Positions 49,035-61,029 of a stretch of 64,000 nt of DNA are shown piece after piece. The position numbers and the translations under genes were made by a program. This DNA is from Hetaerina americana (taxonomy: Eukaryota; Arthropoda; Insecta; Odonata; Calopterygidae), in NCBI GenBank assembly GCA_022747635.1, contig JAKTNV010000003.1:96434454-96498453 (forward strand). Direction: 5' to 3'. The notes under the pieces were generated by a model. It was not told where the DNA came from and searched no databases. It saw nothing but the letters and a program-made list of their open reading frames with translations. The stretch's first letter is position 1. Every line of letters begins with the position of its first letter.

Positions 49035-49775
49035 CGAGGGTCATCCGGAAAGTAGTACCCGTTCGTGAAATAAAGACAAAAGTAAATATTAACAAACATA
49101 AAAAATTTTATTTGAAAGAGGATACTTTAAACTACTTCTCAACATAATCTCCAAGCAAATTAAGGCATTTGTCATAACGTGTGACAAGTTTCTGTATTCC
49201 TGCTTCGCCGCCAGCTCATTGAGATACGCGAGGGACCCATCTTGCACAAATTTTTGCATAATGCAGATGGTGTTTAACAATTTCATGAACAATTGTTCGA
49301 GAAACATTGGGAAAATGCTCACAGATGTCATCAATTGTGACGCGCCGATCGTTCCTCACGAATTCGTCAACTGAGCTCACCAGTTGGTCTGTAATGACAG
49401 ACGGTCTCTCCGAACGCTCATCGTCGTGTGTGTTCCCCCTCCCCATGTTGAAGTTGCGACACCACCGCCGAACAGACGACTCGTCCATTACATTGTCTCC
49501 ATACACCTCCTTTAATTGGCGATGAATATCACATGGGCGAACGTTTCTTGCATTGAGGAATTTAATCACTGCCCTCACTTCACAACTGGCGGCGTTCTCA
49601 ATTTTTTTAAACATTGTAAACAATCACAGAAACAACACAGGCAATGCTAGCGTCACGCAACTTGGCTCAGAGAAGGCAGACAAGCCACTGAAGCTATCTG
49701 ACCTCGTCCAGCGGCTACTCGCGTCGTCAGCACTTCATGAGGCACGAACGGGTACTACTTTCCGGATGACCCTCG
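49035..49775 (-). mobile_element. Mariner E, 741-bp deletion derivative with perfect ends
   Basis: The terminal inverted repeats are identical over 33 bp (starting CGAGGGTCATCCGGAAAGTA). The left flank is TA; the right flank reads TG within a TG/TA microsatellite instead of the expected TA. The transposase is on the minus strand with its catalytic centre deleted. Perfect ends suggest it is among the younger mariner insertions here and could still be moved by a transposase acting in trans. Confidence 0.93.
49132..49623 (-). pseudogene. Mariner E transposase, DNA-binding half joined to its C-terminal tail
   Basis: The frame opens with MFKKIENAASCEVRAVIKFL (internal ATG at about 49614) and continues through the two helix-turn-helix motifs (EVYGDNVMDESSVRRWC; DICEHFPNVSRTIVHEIV) to CARWVPR. 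It then meets a stop after VSQ. In the same frame past that stop comes GIQKLVTRYDKCLNLLGDYVEK, the normal C-terminus. The entire DDD catalytic core is gone. The DNA-binding domain is open for about 130 codons, so if expressed it could bind mariner ends without cutting; that is inference. Confidence 0.88.
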
Positions 49776-49845
49776 TGTGTGTGCGTGTGTGTATATATAT
49801 ATATCCAGAGATGAATGAAAATGTAACATATTATCTGGAGATATA

Positions 49846-49878
<33 letters not shown>

Positions 49879-49920
49879 CTCCAGATATAAAATATTATAT
49901 ATAAAATATATATTAAATAT
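49776..49920. repeat. TA/TG microsatellite with nested hairpins
   Basis: The tract is interrupted twice by related words, CCAGAGATGAAT and TATCTGGAGATATATA followed by ATATATCTCCAGATA. The last two form a hairpin at about 49829-49886. CCAGAGATGAATnAAAAT is repeated at about 50001-50020, so the unit has been duplicated. Confidence 0.75.
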
Positions 49921-49937
49921 AAAATTGTATATATAAA

Positions 49938-50103
49938 ATTTGTAATAGCCTAGGATGTACATAGGTATACGTCATTTTCTCTAAGTAATTAATATATATA
50001 TCCAGAGATGAATAAAAATAGTAACATATTATTTACGTTACTAATCTATTAATTACTTAGAGAAAATGACGTATACCTATGTACATCCTAGTCTATTACA
50101 AAT
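49938..50103. repeat. 57-bp near-perfect inverted repeat
   Basis: The arms 49938-49994 and 50047-50103 are complementary at 56 of 57 positions, around a 52-base loop. The inner arm sequence includes AAATGACGTATACCTATGTA. There is no coding content and no TA or TTAA flanking duplication that would identify it clearly as a transposon. It may be a foldback MITE or a locally inverted duplication. Confidence 0.9.
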
Positions 50104-50109
50104 AATATT

Positions 50110-51200
50110 ATTTCTTTCGTTTATAAGCAGATAAGAACAATAAATTATTTCATGCCGAACTAAGTGTCTAAACCGTCATCTTATAATACGTATACGTGCA
50201 TACTCAAAGATTGACCAAACATATGTATATGAAGAATATTTTGATCATTAGATTCGCACGTTCAACAATATTTAGCTTACCATAGTCAACAAAAGCTTTA
50301 AGGTGTTTAAAAGTTTCAAATCAGTTTTGAAATTAATCATAATTTTCTATTTCCAGCATGTTCATGAAATGCCTAATTTGTATATATTTAAGCGTAGATA
50401 ACTTAGGTATAGGTGTGATTAATCTTTCTAATTTCAAACTTCCTGACTTTAAAAGTTTGATCTTACTAGGACGCATTTCCATCATTTTCAAAATGAAGAA
50501 CACTACGTTTATTTATAAACGAAAAAGTGCGTTGTTTGGCTGATTATATTACTAGTGATTATTTAATAATATATAAGTTTTATCAAGCTAAAATATTGAC
50601 TAGTAAATAATGGATAGCAAAGCTTCGATTGAGTTATTATAAAATGGTGGTCATTTTATTTGTTTGCGATGGTAATTTAGTAAGAAAAGTACCGCTATAA
50701 TGTCCAGGCCAAAGATTTGCTTGGTTTGATGCCCTCAAATTCCGTTACTCATTGAGGCACGTAAATTCAAGTATCAGGGAAGGAAAGGCCAGTTCCTATC
50801 TCTGTTTAGCATCACAGAGAACTGAAATGGAAAACGGTTCGACAACAGCACAGATTTTCAATATTTGTTTGGAATGCGATAGTCAAATATTATGTTTCTA
50901 TAATATTCATAATTCAGCAAATGAGGACAGTTTATACATTTAGGACATGACTTAGATCAGAAAATATGTATATATTGAGAATCAGGTTCTTGTTTCACGT
51001 TTTTCGCGAAAAAGGGATAGTGATTTGGATAAAAGATAGAATTTTGAATAGTGGACGCACTAAAATTGGATTTACCAAATCTCTTTGACGGAAGTATGCT
51101 CTTCAAATAAGGGGCTGAGAAATTCACAAATCATTTTTAATATTTGGATATGGATATGCTAAATAAATATTTACACTTCCTTTTTTACTAATTTTTTCAT
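50110..51200. other. AT-rich intergenic sequence
   Basis: No gene or repeat was recognised. Confidence 0.55.
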
Positions 51201-51205
51201 AATGC

Positions 51206-51406
51206 ATTGGTAATTGGTAAAAATTTTACTTCCAAATATTTTATATTTTTATACTTAATTTAGGCTAAATTTAATGCTTGATAATGCTCAGGTAAAGATT
51301 GGTAATTGGTAATTGGTAATTGGTAAAAATTTTACTTCCAAATATTTTATATTTTTATACTTAATTTAGGCTAAATTTAATGCTTGATAATGCTCAGGTA
51401 AAGATT
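51206..51406. repeat. Tandem duplication, 106-bp period, with a heptamer expansion
   Basis: The 95 bases at 51206-51300 recur without visible change at 51312-51406. Between them the 7-base unit GGTAATT is expanded (GGTAATTGGTAATTGGTAAT). Lack of divergence between copies indicates a recent event or an assembly duplication. Confidence 0.92.
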
Positions 51407-51409
51407 GCT

Positions 51410-54400
51410 TTAATCAACTGCCGTAGTTTGGAAATATTTGAACAGTTACACCACTGTCAACGGCTTATCAGTCAATATAGCAAGGGGCATTTGACTCTAA
51501 AAATTTTTTTCGTTTATCTGCAAGTCCAGATTTCCAATTATTAAGTTTTGCATCACTTTTTCACACATTATCGTCAGCTGAAAGGTGCTCTACGAGAAAA
51601 TGAGAGATTCCTATTTCAAGAAACACCTTTTGGCAGACCGAATTAATACTTGCCCAGTGGTAATAAACATTTTCTTCAAGCCTACTATATTTAGAACCTT
51701 TCTTTTTTGTTAGAAATTTAAATTTCAAGGGTAACGGGCGTTTTGGGGATAGTTTTGGAGATTTAGCAAACAATTTGTAAAGTTGTCACGGACATATTGA
51801 ATTGGGTGAACAATGTCCCTAAATTAATATATTAAAATGACTTTTTATCATCAACGTCATCTTATTTGTGTTCTTAAATGGGAATAGCTGTTAGAGTAAA
51901 AACTTTTTCATTCCCTGCAGTTTCTTAGATTATGCCACTGATTTTTCACCGTCCTTGACGTGTAAAAATCAGTTAATGACAGTCAAAAGAGTCGTTTTCC
52001 CCAGGCATGTAAGTGTACGAGTACCCCAATAAAAGATGGGATTTTTCGAAAATTCTCGTGCATACAACCATACTACTGGCTCATAATATGTCGCTTCTTC
52101 TCCATTTCCACAACTAATAATTCTAATTTTTTACGGTAAACGATCGCCTTAGAATAAAAATATCTTGGAATTAGTTAGAATAGAGAATACCTTACAATAA
52201 ATCACTTCGGAAAGTTCTCAAATCGTTGAAGTGTCTCTAGTTGGTGAGGTAACGTTACACCAAGTAGAAGAAATACCACAAAATAACCAATTATCAGTTA
52301 AAACTATAAATGTTTGCACAGAACTTATTGTTATGCGTACGGTTTTAGATTAGTTTTAATTTGCCATTTTCAGGAGTTTGGAAACATTTCACTATAATTT
52401 AAAGCAAAATATTTTCATTTTTCTTTTCCCTTTATAAATTAATGAAGCGAAGCTTAAATGATGTTCTGTCTTATTAGAAAAGTTTATCTGAGGGTCGATA
52501 TATGAGCTCGCATGAATGTCGGTTTCTCAAGGGACATTTGTGTTAGTGGCATTTCATACATGGTATTTCATATACAGATATCACTTTTGCTCTTTTGTTC
52601 ATAGACATACACCTGACTAATATTAAAGATCGACTATATCATAATAAAAATCAGGAACTAAACACTCGAAGTTATTAGTATAATTTAATTAGAATTACCG
52701 ACATAATGAAAATATGACTTAAGCCTCGTCATATTGAACTATCAGCCAACTACCTGGCTTCAATCATTCTTGAAGGCCAGAAAACCTAAAAATCACACAA
52801 CTTGAGTTTCTAAATTCACACGGAATTGAACTCAAAATCTTCGATACGCTCTATCTATTTGGCTTCCACATCCACCAAATAAATTTTATTATATACTTAG
52901 TTAAGGAATTTTTTAATATCTTATGAAGTGAATTTAGCTTCTCGAAAAATATAAATTAACGTATACAATGTGGTATCCAGATTTACTTTGTGGAAGCGTC
53001 CCATGACTCATTGGGGTACAATTTGTGTTTCCACATAAAATTATGAGGAAATACTAAGTTTATTCTTTTGAATCATGTATTAACTTAGAATAAGCAAAAT
53101 TTGTGTGTGAATTTTTCACTTTTAGTTCACAAAGGAGCCAGGCGAAACTCAGTTTCTGTATTCAGGATATTAATTCCTAACTTAGTATCCTATATTTCTC
53201 CACATGGACATCCTCTAGGATGTTTTATAAACTCTTCAATTTGAATTACGAATAAATTGCATTAATTAAAGATTGCTGAAATGGTACAGCAAGATATTTG
53301 CTTGTGACAAAAAAATGACAAGGGTAATCTGAGGATCTAAATTGAATAATAGGTCATTATTGTTGTTAAATACACATGCACATAGCTATTTTATTAGAAT
53401 GCGGAATTTATTTTATTTCCTTTACTTATCTTAATATTTCCATATCCTTTGAATTTGGAAATTTATATTTGCTGACAATTATTCTTTTGTTGGAAGAGCC
53501 GTTCTACGGCTACTGCTCACTTTCCTTATCATTTCAATCTAATTTTCAGGGCACTTTGAGAGGAAAATGTTTATCTTAGCTTAAGATAAATATTCATTTC
53601 ATTCCAATGCAGATATATTTTATCCATTAATTGGCTATTTATGTAGGTGAAGAAGTGCACTCCAATCGTCACATTCATGTTGCACCTGATCTTATCTGAA
53701 TACTCTGATAGCGATAATCTAATTCATTTATTTGACGATGGAATGAATTGATTTGAGTTATTCAGTATATGATATTTGGTATTCAATATCTTCAATATAT
53801 GATCAATTTTAACTTCCGTGGCTGCTAATAATGACGTACTAATGTGAGAATGCGTCGGATAACGGATTCAGGTAATAACTTCAATGAAAATCATTTCCAG
53901 ATTTTTGATCTTCTGTTGCATGCTTAAAATATTTCATTGAGTACAATATTATATTGACATTACTTATGGAATAAAATGCAAAATTTCTTCATTTTTGACC
54001 TCTTCAAATTTCATCGACGTATTCCAGTACGTGATCCACCATGTAAACAAAATAAGCGAAATCAGGATAAGTAGAGAAATGATAATAATGACGAGGTAGT
54101 AACAATTTAATGTTGTCAAAACAATGCACGAGAAACTTCAAAAACTTTCTTTTGGTATCCCTCAATAGGATATCATGACTTTTCACCACAAATATTCGAT
54201 AGCAGAGTAGCAGTTAAAAATTATTTTGCTTAAAATTTACATGATGAAACGTTTTTAACTAGTTATGCTTTTCAATAAAGGCATTGAGATGATTAATGCA
54301 ATCAGCCATCTAAAGATCCTTATGTAATATCTGATTATAGTCTACAACATTTTCAAGCCACGGCAAGGGCATTTGACGGGGGAAGTTGGGGCACCAGCAT

Positions 54401-55190
54401 TATTCATAGTTATTTCTTTTGCATAAATATCAATATACATTTGCAAATACATAAATGTATGTAGAGCTTCACGCGTACTCTTAACACTATGTCATATTAG
54501 TTCAATGGTAAATATTTCTTTTTGAATGAAGAAATTGGCAGTGGTTACCCGCCGGATTCATTCATGATTCATGCGAGGGAAGAGAGAATAGTTGAGTTGG
54601 GTATCCACATCCTGATTGTGCCATTTTCCAATACTATGTGAAGTGATGACAATTCACTCGATTTTGCTGGTAAACTCCGTAGTTCCGCGCGTCTTAAAGA
54701 GTCTTAGCCTTGCTCGATCTCTTCATGACTCTTCTGATTGATTATTTTTTCAAATAAATGTTAGAAATACATCATTCATAAAATCTACAGAATGTGAAGA
54801 ATCCGTGGAAGAAAAATAAAAAGCATGGCATACATTTTGCCGAATGGAGTTCTTAAAAGAGGGGTCCGCCCGTTCTAGTGATTAGTGATCTAGCTTAGTA
54901 TTCTAATTTCTTAAGAATACCTGTCTGGCTAACTCGTATCTCGCAGCTGTTCTCGCTTCAAAATTTTTCTAATTCCTTTATGGGCTGTTCTCCCGTTGAT
55001 CCTAAATACTTGCCTGGCTAAAATTAAGTAAAACCTTTCTTTTATTAGATTTTCCTTCAAGCTACCTGATGACACCTAGCTTCTTTGTGTTTTACCGCGT
55101 ATTCTTTTGAACTTTGTTCTCCTTATAACCCTGATAAGAGTAATAACCGGGTATTCGACCTGTTTTTAGTGGCTTAACCGAAGCCCTTTT
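51410..55190. other. AT-rich intergenic sequence
   Basis: About 3.8 kb without a recognisable gene, repeat family or RNA gene. Confidence 0.5.
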
Positions 55191-55195
55191 GAAAT

Positions 55196-56165
55196 TATAT
55201 ATTTATTTTATTTATTTCATTTTAAAACATTATTCCCAAACAGAAGTAGTGTCAATTTACACTGAAAATTATAACAAGCATGAAATAGGACAAAAGACAA
55301 AAACAGCATAACAATAAACAACGAGAACCGAACATGGACCGGGGAAAAATTTAATTTGTTGGAAGGTGGGATAGAGCTTGGGTGGCGAAATTTTTGCATG
55401 ATAAATTGAAAGGATCGACAGTGTGAGGGAGTGAATTTAGAAGAGAGGAGAGGTGAAATAAAGGTGAGCACTTGGTGAGAGATATTCTAGGAATAGGCAG
55501 GTGTAGTAGGGAGTGGGTGCGGGTGGATCGAGTTGGTATCCTGAAGTTGAAGAGAGAAAGCAGTTCAGGGCAACCAATAGTCGAGTTTTGGGTGTTGTGG
55601 AGGAGTTTTAAATCAGCTTTAAGTCTGCAGCTTAGGGGATTAGAAATGGATAAAGAAGACAGAAAAGCATTTGAGGACATATTGCGGAAATGTGCGACTC
55701 GGTGTTTGACTATTTTGGCAAGGAGTGAGAGATGCAATCGAGGGATTTAAGATTAGTTGGGGATGAGGAGGACCAAATTGGGGAACAATATGATACTATG
55801 GGGAGGACAATTGTTGAGAAGTACTAATGGACTGCTGTTGGATCTTTAATTTCTGTGAAGTGCTGAAGAAGGCCTAATAGGGACATTGTTTTATTTTTTA
55901 CAGTCTGTATGTGGTCGGAGTAATTTAGTTTATGGTCGGTTAAATCGCTACGGTCTTTCATGGTTGTTACTCTATTTAAGGGAGTTGAGTAAATTGAGAA
56001 TATCAGGGGCTTTTTCAGATCAAGAGTCATGGTGTTACATTTTCCAGGGTTTAAGTTAAGCTTCCAGGTATCACACCATAGGGAAATTTGATTTAAGGCA
56101 AGTTGAAGGTGAATACAGTCATATGCGTTGTTAATTTGCTAGTACAGCTTGGATATTACGAGTAT
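55196..56165 (-). mobile_element. Non-LTR retrotransposon (LINE) 3' fragment 2
   Basis: A decayed reverse transcriptase C-terminus on the minus strand (55351-56160) is followed by a short UTR. It ends in a tail of AAATAAATAAA type at about 55197-55225. The 5' end of the element is missing. The protein differs from that of LINE fragment 1, so this is a different family. Confidence 0.8.
55351..56160 (-). pseudogene. LINE reverse transcriptase C-terminal region, frameshifted
   Basis: From about 56155 the minus strand reads QINNAYDCIHLQLALNQIS, then WCDTWKLNLNPGKCNTM, the conserved segment just after the polymerase YxDD motif (LQxDLxxxxxWCxxWxLxLNxxKCxxM). It continues through DHKLNYSDHIQTVKNK to TAVH, where a stop (near 55822) interrupts, then YFSTIVLPIVSYCSPIW. 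The frame then changes to HLSLLAKIVKHRVAHF and runs to NFRIPTRSTRTHSLL, SLPHTVDPF and its stop at 55351. The RIPxRxTR block and the VD-F ending are typical of Jockey/CR1-type LINEs. The catalytic Asp pair is not preserved. Confidence 0.8.
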
Positions 56166-56169
56166 ATAT

Positions 56170-57070
56170 CTCTCTCTTTTTCGTCCTTTTGAAAACGTCA
56201 ATACTTTCTATTTGCATATGATTAAATTTCACCCCAACTCGTTATATCAATTCACTTTATGTTCTAAATCAGTGAAGAATAACGGTTAATCCGCTGGCAT
56301 TATTATTTGTCTCTAAATTACCTCAATGCATACAATCAATCTAAGACTGATACTCACGTGCCAACTTAGGTCGTTAATGTAAATCAATATGAGTGGAGGT
56401 CCTATAACACACTCCTGTAGAACGTGTATGAAAATAATTAAGACATTACTTTTATGGTATTTTATACCTAATCATTACAAAACAAATGAAAATCTACAAA
56501 AATTACCAAATACCAAACCATTAGTTGGCGTAACTTCAGCATAAGATGCAGCATTGAAATAAAATTGTCAAAGTAAATTAACTGGATTTTGAAAGGATAT
56601 AATGTTAACTTGAACAGTATATTTAATACATATGAATTGTTTTACACAAAATATGAATACCTCGTCAATACTAGTGTGGAAAAATGCTATAAAAGCTTGA
56701 AACCCAATTATAAAACCTCATATACACTCATGATTGTTAAATATTTCGCCATCTCCTATAAATTAAAATAAGGGAGATAGATTCCACTACAGATAGCTAC
56801 AAATACTCAATCTTTCCCCGAACAATCAGAAATCATAATAGCAAGAAACCGAAGTCACTTTAGAAATATTAAAACATTAAATTTACCTGTCGGAAAAAAT
56901 TAAATATTGCAAAGATATTAGGTATATTTGTAGGTACATGTGTATGTTAGCTGGGAGTTTTAGTGCTTGCATGTGTGTCGGGTGAAAGTGTTCTTGCATG
57001 AATGCATACCATGATTTGTTTTTGGATAGTAGAAATTTGTGGCTTTCGCATGCGGTTTTTTTCTTTCTTA
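56170..57070. other. AT-rich intergenic sequence
   Basis: Upstream reverse-transcriptase motifs could not be found here, so LINE fragment 2 is 5'-truncated. No other feature was seen. Confidence 0.5.
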
Positions 57071-57077
57071 TTAACGG

Positions 57078-57148
57078 GTAGTGTCCTAACATCCCTCGCC
57101 ACACGCCCTTTCGGCGGCTTGCAGGGCATTAAGTAGATGTAGATCTAG
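57078..57148 (+). repeat. Repeat family 'CGGC-GCTTGC' copy 2
   Basis: GTGTCCTAACATCCCTCGCC, then CACACGCCCTTTCGGCGGCT, then TGCAGGGCATTAAGTAGATG. It aligns with the copy at 40035-40115 and ends with the same GTAGATGTA word. Confidence 0.5.
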
Positions 57149-57149
57149 C

Positions 57150-59520
57150 TGAATTTATACCTGTTAGTGAAATGCGGATTCTTATAGTTTATTATATTCT
57201 TTAGTCTGTATTAAATGTAATAAAAATTAGTCCTCATAGATGCATTTTAGTTTTACATTAAATTAATTTATTTGAAATTAACACTGGTTTTTGTTTGCTC
57301 CACTACTTTTATATTAAGAATTTATTACATTCACATATTGTATATATGTCTAAATTTGTACAAATGAAAAGTTCTTTATTGCCTTAAATAATTATATTAT
57401 GAGGAATATTAACCAAATCAGCATGTGCTTGTGGCGTGTCAGTTCACATAAAGTACTGAGGTATTTCCCGTGCATTATGTTTTGAAAATGTTAAAATATG
57501 TATACAACGTTAATAATGGCTAATGGCTAGTCGAGTCTTGTGTGCACCTTCGTATCTGACTTTATATAACTCAATAGACATAAGCATTTAAGCTATCAAA
57601 AATGTCAATAGGTCCTTGGAATAAAGTTATTCCAATCAAGAAAGTTTAATGAAGATCATGAATTTAATTGTAAGAGCATCTTTATATCATATTTGAAAAA
57701 TTGACTGGTAATTGTGAATCTTCATTTCATCTTAACGTATGTGTGACACGGAATGATCTATTAAGACTGAATCAATTTATATTTTCATTTTGAATAGATA
57801 GGATTAGAATAATGTGCAAATAATAGTAAAATCGTTGAAGAAACCCTATTAAGAATAGAGTTTATTCAACGGCTAGAATAGGCTGAATGTGCATTACGAT
57901 GAGTAAAAATTCCAGTTCGCAACTCATATACTTTTTAGTGCGATGCTGTTCCCTCAAACCTATTACAAAACTTTTGTTTTGCACAAAACTTCAATTGAAA
58001 TAATCATGAATTATACTAAGATATTATTATATATAGAATTCATTTTTAACTACCTGTACACTTGATATGTAGCCTTCAAGTTTTGGTAGGAAAATCAAGC
58101 CTTTCCACCCTGTCAAAGACTTTCTTTTAAACCATTATTAATGAAAATATTTAGTCCAAGGCAAATAATTATTCATGGCTTAAAATCAGTTCTATTAAAA
58201 ATTTTATTTTTATCAACTACAATATTGCGACAGATCTGCAATTAATTAATACCCAGGTGTTTTTATCAATCAGAAAGTTGGCTTAGGAAATGAAAGAATT
58301 GCTCAGTTAACACCGTCCTCGCTGTGAGAAAATCCAGTTGCTCTTTTCCCTGAGCCGTATAATTACAAAGGCCATGAGTGACTACCGATGTCCCAAGGTT
58401 TGATTCCTATTTGTACCCGGAAATATTCTTTTGCAGCGGAATAAATTAATAAAATCTAATAAATTGCCAAACTTGTGAAAACTTGCATTGGCACCGTGAG
58501 GGAAACGGAACTTGACATGAAACATGATATGATCGTAATAATAGCAATCATAAATACACACAAGAGAGAGAGAGAGTATGGAGCAATTATATAGCTGTGA
58601 TAAAGTTTTTTGTAATACAAGCAAGTAATTTCTGAAATTCATCCGGTACCCGAAATTAAAATTTTCCTCTATGCTTTTCTTATCTACGTAAAGTTATTTA
58701 CAGCATTAGTAATTTAGTTAATACACCAAATTTCTTCTCTTAAGTTTTACAGGTTTTTAAAATAAGTAAGTTTTTTATGTATTTTCCATTTTTCTTAGCT
58801 GAATAGTGATCTCGATGGAGGAAAGGAAAAATTACTACAGCACTCGAAGAATTATAAAAATTAGGCACACAAGGGGAAATGCGTGTTCAGGAAATATTTG
58901 TCGTCATAACCATAACAGGGAAATTAATATAAACGTGTTGAATATATATGAGTAAGTTTCCTTCGAGGATTTCTAGAATATGTTCCACATTGAAGAGTAA
59001 CAGAGAGTATTAAAGTACATGGCAAAAAATATATACTTCCTAATTGCAACACGGTTCTCCCTTAGTATGACTGATCCTTATTGCTATGGAATGAATGAAT
59101 GTTAATGATTTAATGATTTTTATTTGCTTTTGCCGTCAGAGCATTTATTTATTATGTAATTTCTTCGATTGTTTACCCAAAGTTTGAGCCGGATGAAAAC
59201 TTAAAGTTCTCTCCAGCTTAGGAGGCCCGATGGAGTCTCTTTGCGTCATGAAACGAATGGTATACTCGTCGAAAATAGGAAAAGATATTTTCGTGGCATT
59301 ATTCTGGAAAATTGAAGGCATACTGTATTTTTCTACTTTTCCGGGAAGCAAAGAGTGTTAGACTATATTAAAATGCAAATGGATGGGTAAAATAAATTTT
59401 TATGGACAACTATTAATAAATTATAACAAATGAATATTTGAAGTTTTAAATTATTTACTATGCAGACAAGTATTTTTCATTAAAATACACAAATAAAATA
59501 GAGTGCCATATTCGAATGTA
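57150..59520. other. AT-rich intergenic sequence
   Basis: No gene was recognised. At about 58395-58410 AGGTTTGATTCC resembles a B-box, but no A-box or tRNA fold accompanies it. A short (GA)n run lies at 58564-58576. Confidence 0.45.
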
Positions 59521-59529
59521 ATTATGCAT

Positions 59530-60750
59530 CACACTCTTTGATATCGGCGCTCCATTTCCATGGTATCATAGCGGAACCTTTCCCATTTTTCCTCTAGGAA
59601 GTCTCCCATATATTCCATAAAGCTAAAGATGAAAGTTCATTTCAAAATGCCTTTTGAGAGACATCTGGAAACCCATTTTACCAAAATATTCCACTAGATC
59701 CGTGAACAGAGCTTGAAAGTCTTGCGTCTTACGGTGCCGAGTAAATCTTCTATCATGGCAAGACAATTTGTCCATGCTTCGCTTTCTTTCTCTTTGAATT
59801 TTTCTACGGTGTAATCAGACTTCATTTTCTTTTTAATCTGCGGTTACCTAAAGTTGCTTGCTTTTATTTAAGCTTCCAACAAATTTACAAATTATTTTCC
59901 AAGAAATTGCAATGGCTCGTATTCTGAGTCCAATCCTAATGCAAATTGTATCGAAAGGCTCAGATTACTGAGGGTATGCCGTCGTGGAAATATAATTTTG
60001 GTTGTATCGACTTATGCCTGCTGCCCAACATTTTCTTTTGCTACAGTTAAGCAGTCTCTGAGGCCATTTGTGTACTTGTGTCACTGAAGGTCTGCATGAC
60101 TATCTTTTGATCTTCATAAATTACCTTTTCCAGTTGGACTGCACACCCTCGAAATTTTCCTAGAAATAAGTGGGATACGCAATCGCATCTGAGAGATGAT
60201 GGTTCATCCCCATTTTGCAGCAGTTCAATTTTTGAGCTACGAGAGAAAACGTCTATGAAAATACGACATAGTTTGGCTTGTATCACGTGTCTTTAAAGTA
60301 ACTTTTACTTTAGTAGAAGAATCAAGAATCTTCCTCTTCGGTGCAAAAGTTTACAAACGCTTGATTCTGCTTCCCATACGCAGACGGCTTACATTTCATC
60401 AACACATTTACCCCCTTCTAGTCTATAAATAAAAAATTCTACTTCGGTAGATTTAAGTATTTTACAAAGTCATTTAAACTCTGTTGATTGAGGAAGTATT
60501 ATGTTTTCTCTACTACGATTGGCTGAAAAATATCCAGCAAGCTTAAGTACGATCCCTGGCTGCTGGAACGTTAACTAATTGGTGAAGTGGAAAACTGATT
60601 TTGGCACAGTCAAATAACCGGGCTGGGTAACATATTGAGATGAAGTGAAAAAATCTCGATTCGCTATTCCGCGTACATCTTATGCATTCTTTTCCTGCTT
60701 TTAGCTTCACCACAGAGAAGTAACATTCGCAGTATTGGTTGCCTGGCATC
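59530..60750 (-). pseudogene. Decayed copy of an uncharacterised arthropod multi-copy protein
   Basis: Conceptual translation in shifting frames follows, in order, a protein family I recognise from many arthropod genomes but whose function is unknown. A Cys motif comes first (CECYFSVVKLKAGK, near 60730). A degenerate segment follows (STEFK-LCKILKSTEVEFF). Next is CRIFIDVFSRSSKIELLQNG (near 60250), matching the family's WRLFIDSSxRSLKAVLLHNG. Then come VDTTKIIFP (near 60010), PQIKKKMKSD (near 59840), EAWTNCLAMIEDLLG (near 59780), MGFQMSLKRHFEMNFHL (near 59670) and EKWERFRYDTMEMERRYQ (near 59550), matching the family's MSLKxHxLxxHLDxF and GERFHQDIxxxERRYQ motifs. Stops and several frameshifts break every part. 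No introns are evident, which fits a mobile-element origin or a retrocopy. The family identification is from memory of its motifs; no search was possible. Confidence 0.72.
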
Positions 60751-60877
60751 CTCCGATTCCTCGGAATACCGAATCTTATGGCTCTCTTTCCAGGTCTTCA
60801 CCACACTTAAATATACCGAAACAAAAGATATTTAGGTAAAAACTCCTACTTGATGGACTTCGTTCGGAATACAACAT

Positions 60878-60883
60878 TTTATT
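60878..60883 (-). terminator. Possible polyadenylation signal for the secreted-peptide model
   Basis: AATAAA on the minus strand, about 80 bases after the TGA of the exon at 60965-61022. Such hexamers are common in AT-rich DNA, so support is weak by itself. Confidence 0.25.
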
Positions 60884-60964
60884 CAAAAAGAAAAGGTACT
60901 TACAGTCCAAAGTTACTTGCCACGAGCCGCAGTAGTAATTCAGAACCTATTTTTTGTCCGAGCT

Positions 60965-61022
60965 TCAAAACTCCCTCCTCACCCATCCTTGCTGGTTACC
61001 CGAGTTTCTGCCATCGTTCCCA
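60965..61022 (-). CDS. Candidate secreted-peptide gene, exon 2
   Basis: The minus strand has the acceptor AAACTTTGTTTCAG just before this exon. Joined in phase 2 to exon 1, it reads SGNDGRNSGNQQGWVRREF and then TGA. The resulting protein would be 78 residues. The intron would be 844 bases. A possible donor (GG|GTGAGG) inside this exon could lead to a different downstream exon. No homology is recognised, and support rests on splice signals and the AATAAA downstream. Confidence 0.28.
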
Positions 61023-61029
61023 CTGAAAC

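Noticed and set aside
58385..58420. A B-box-like word (AGGTTTGATTCC) suggesting a tRNA or SINE
   Set aside because: No A-box at the right spacing, no cloverleaf and no body shared with the SINE family.
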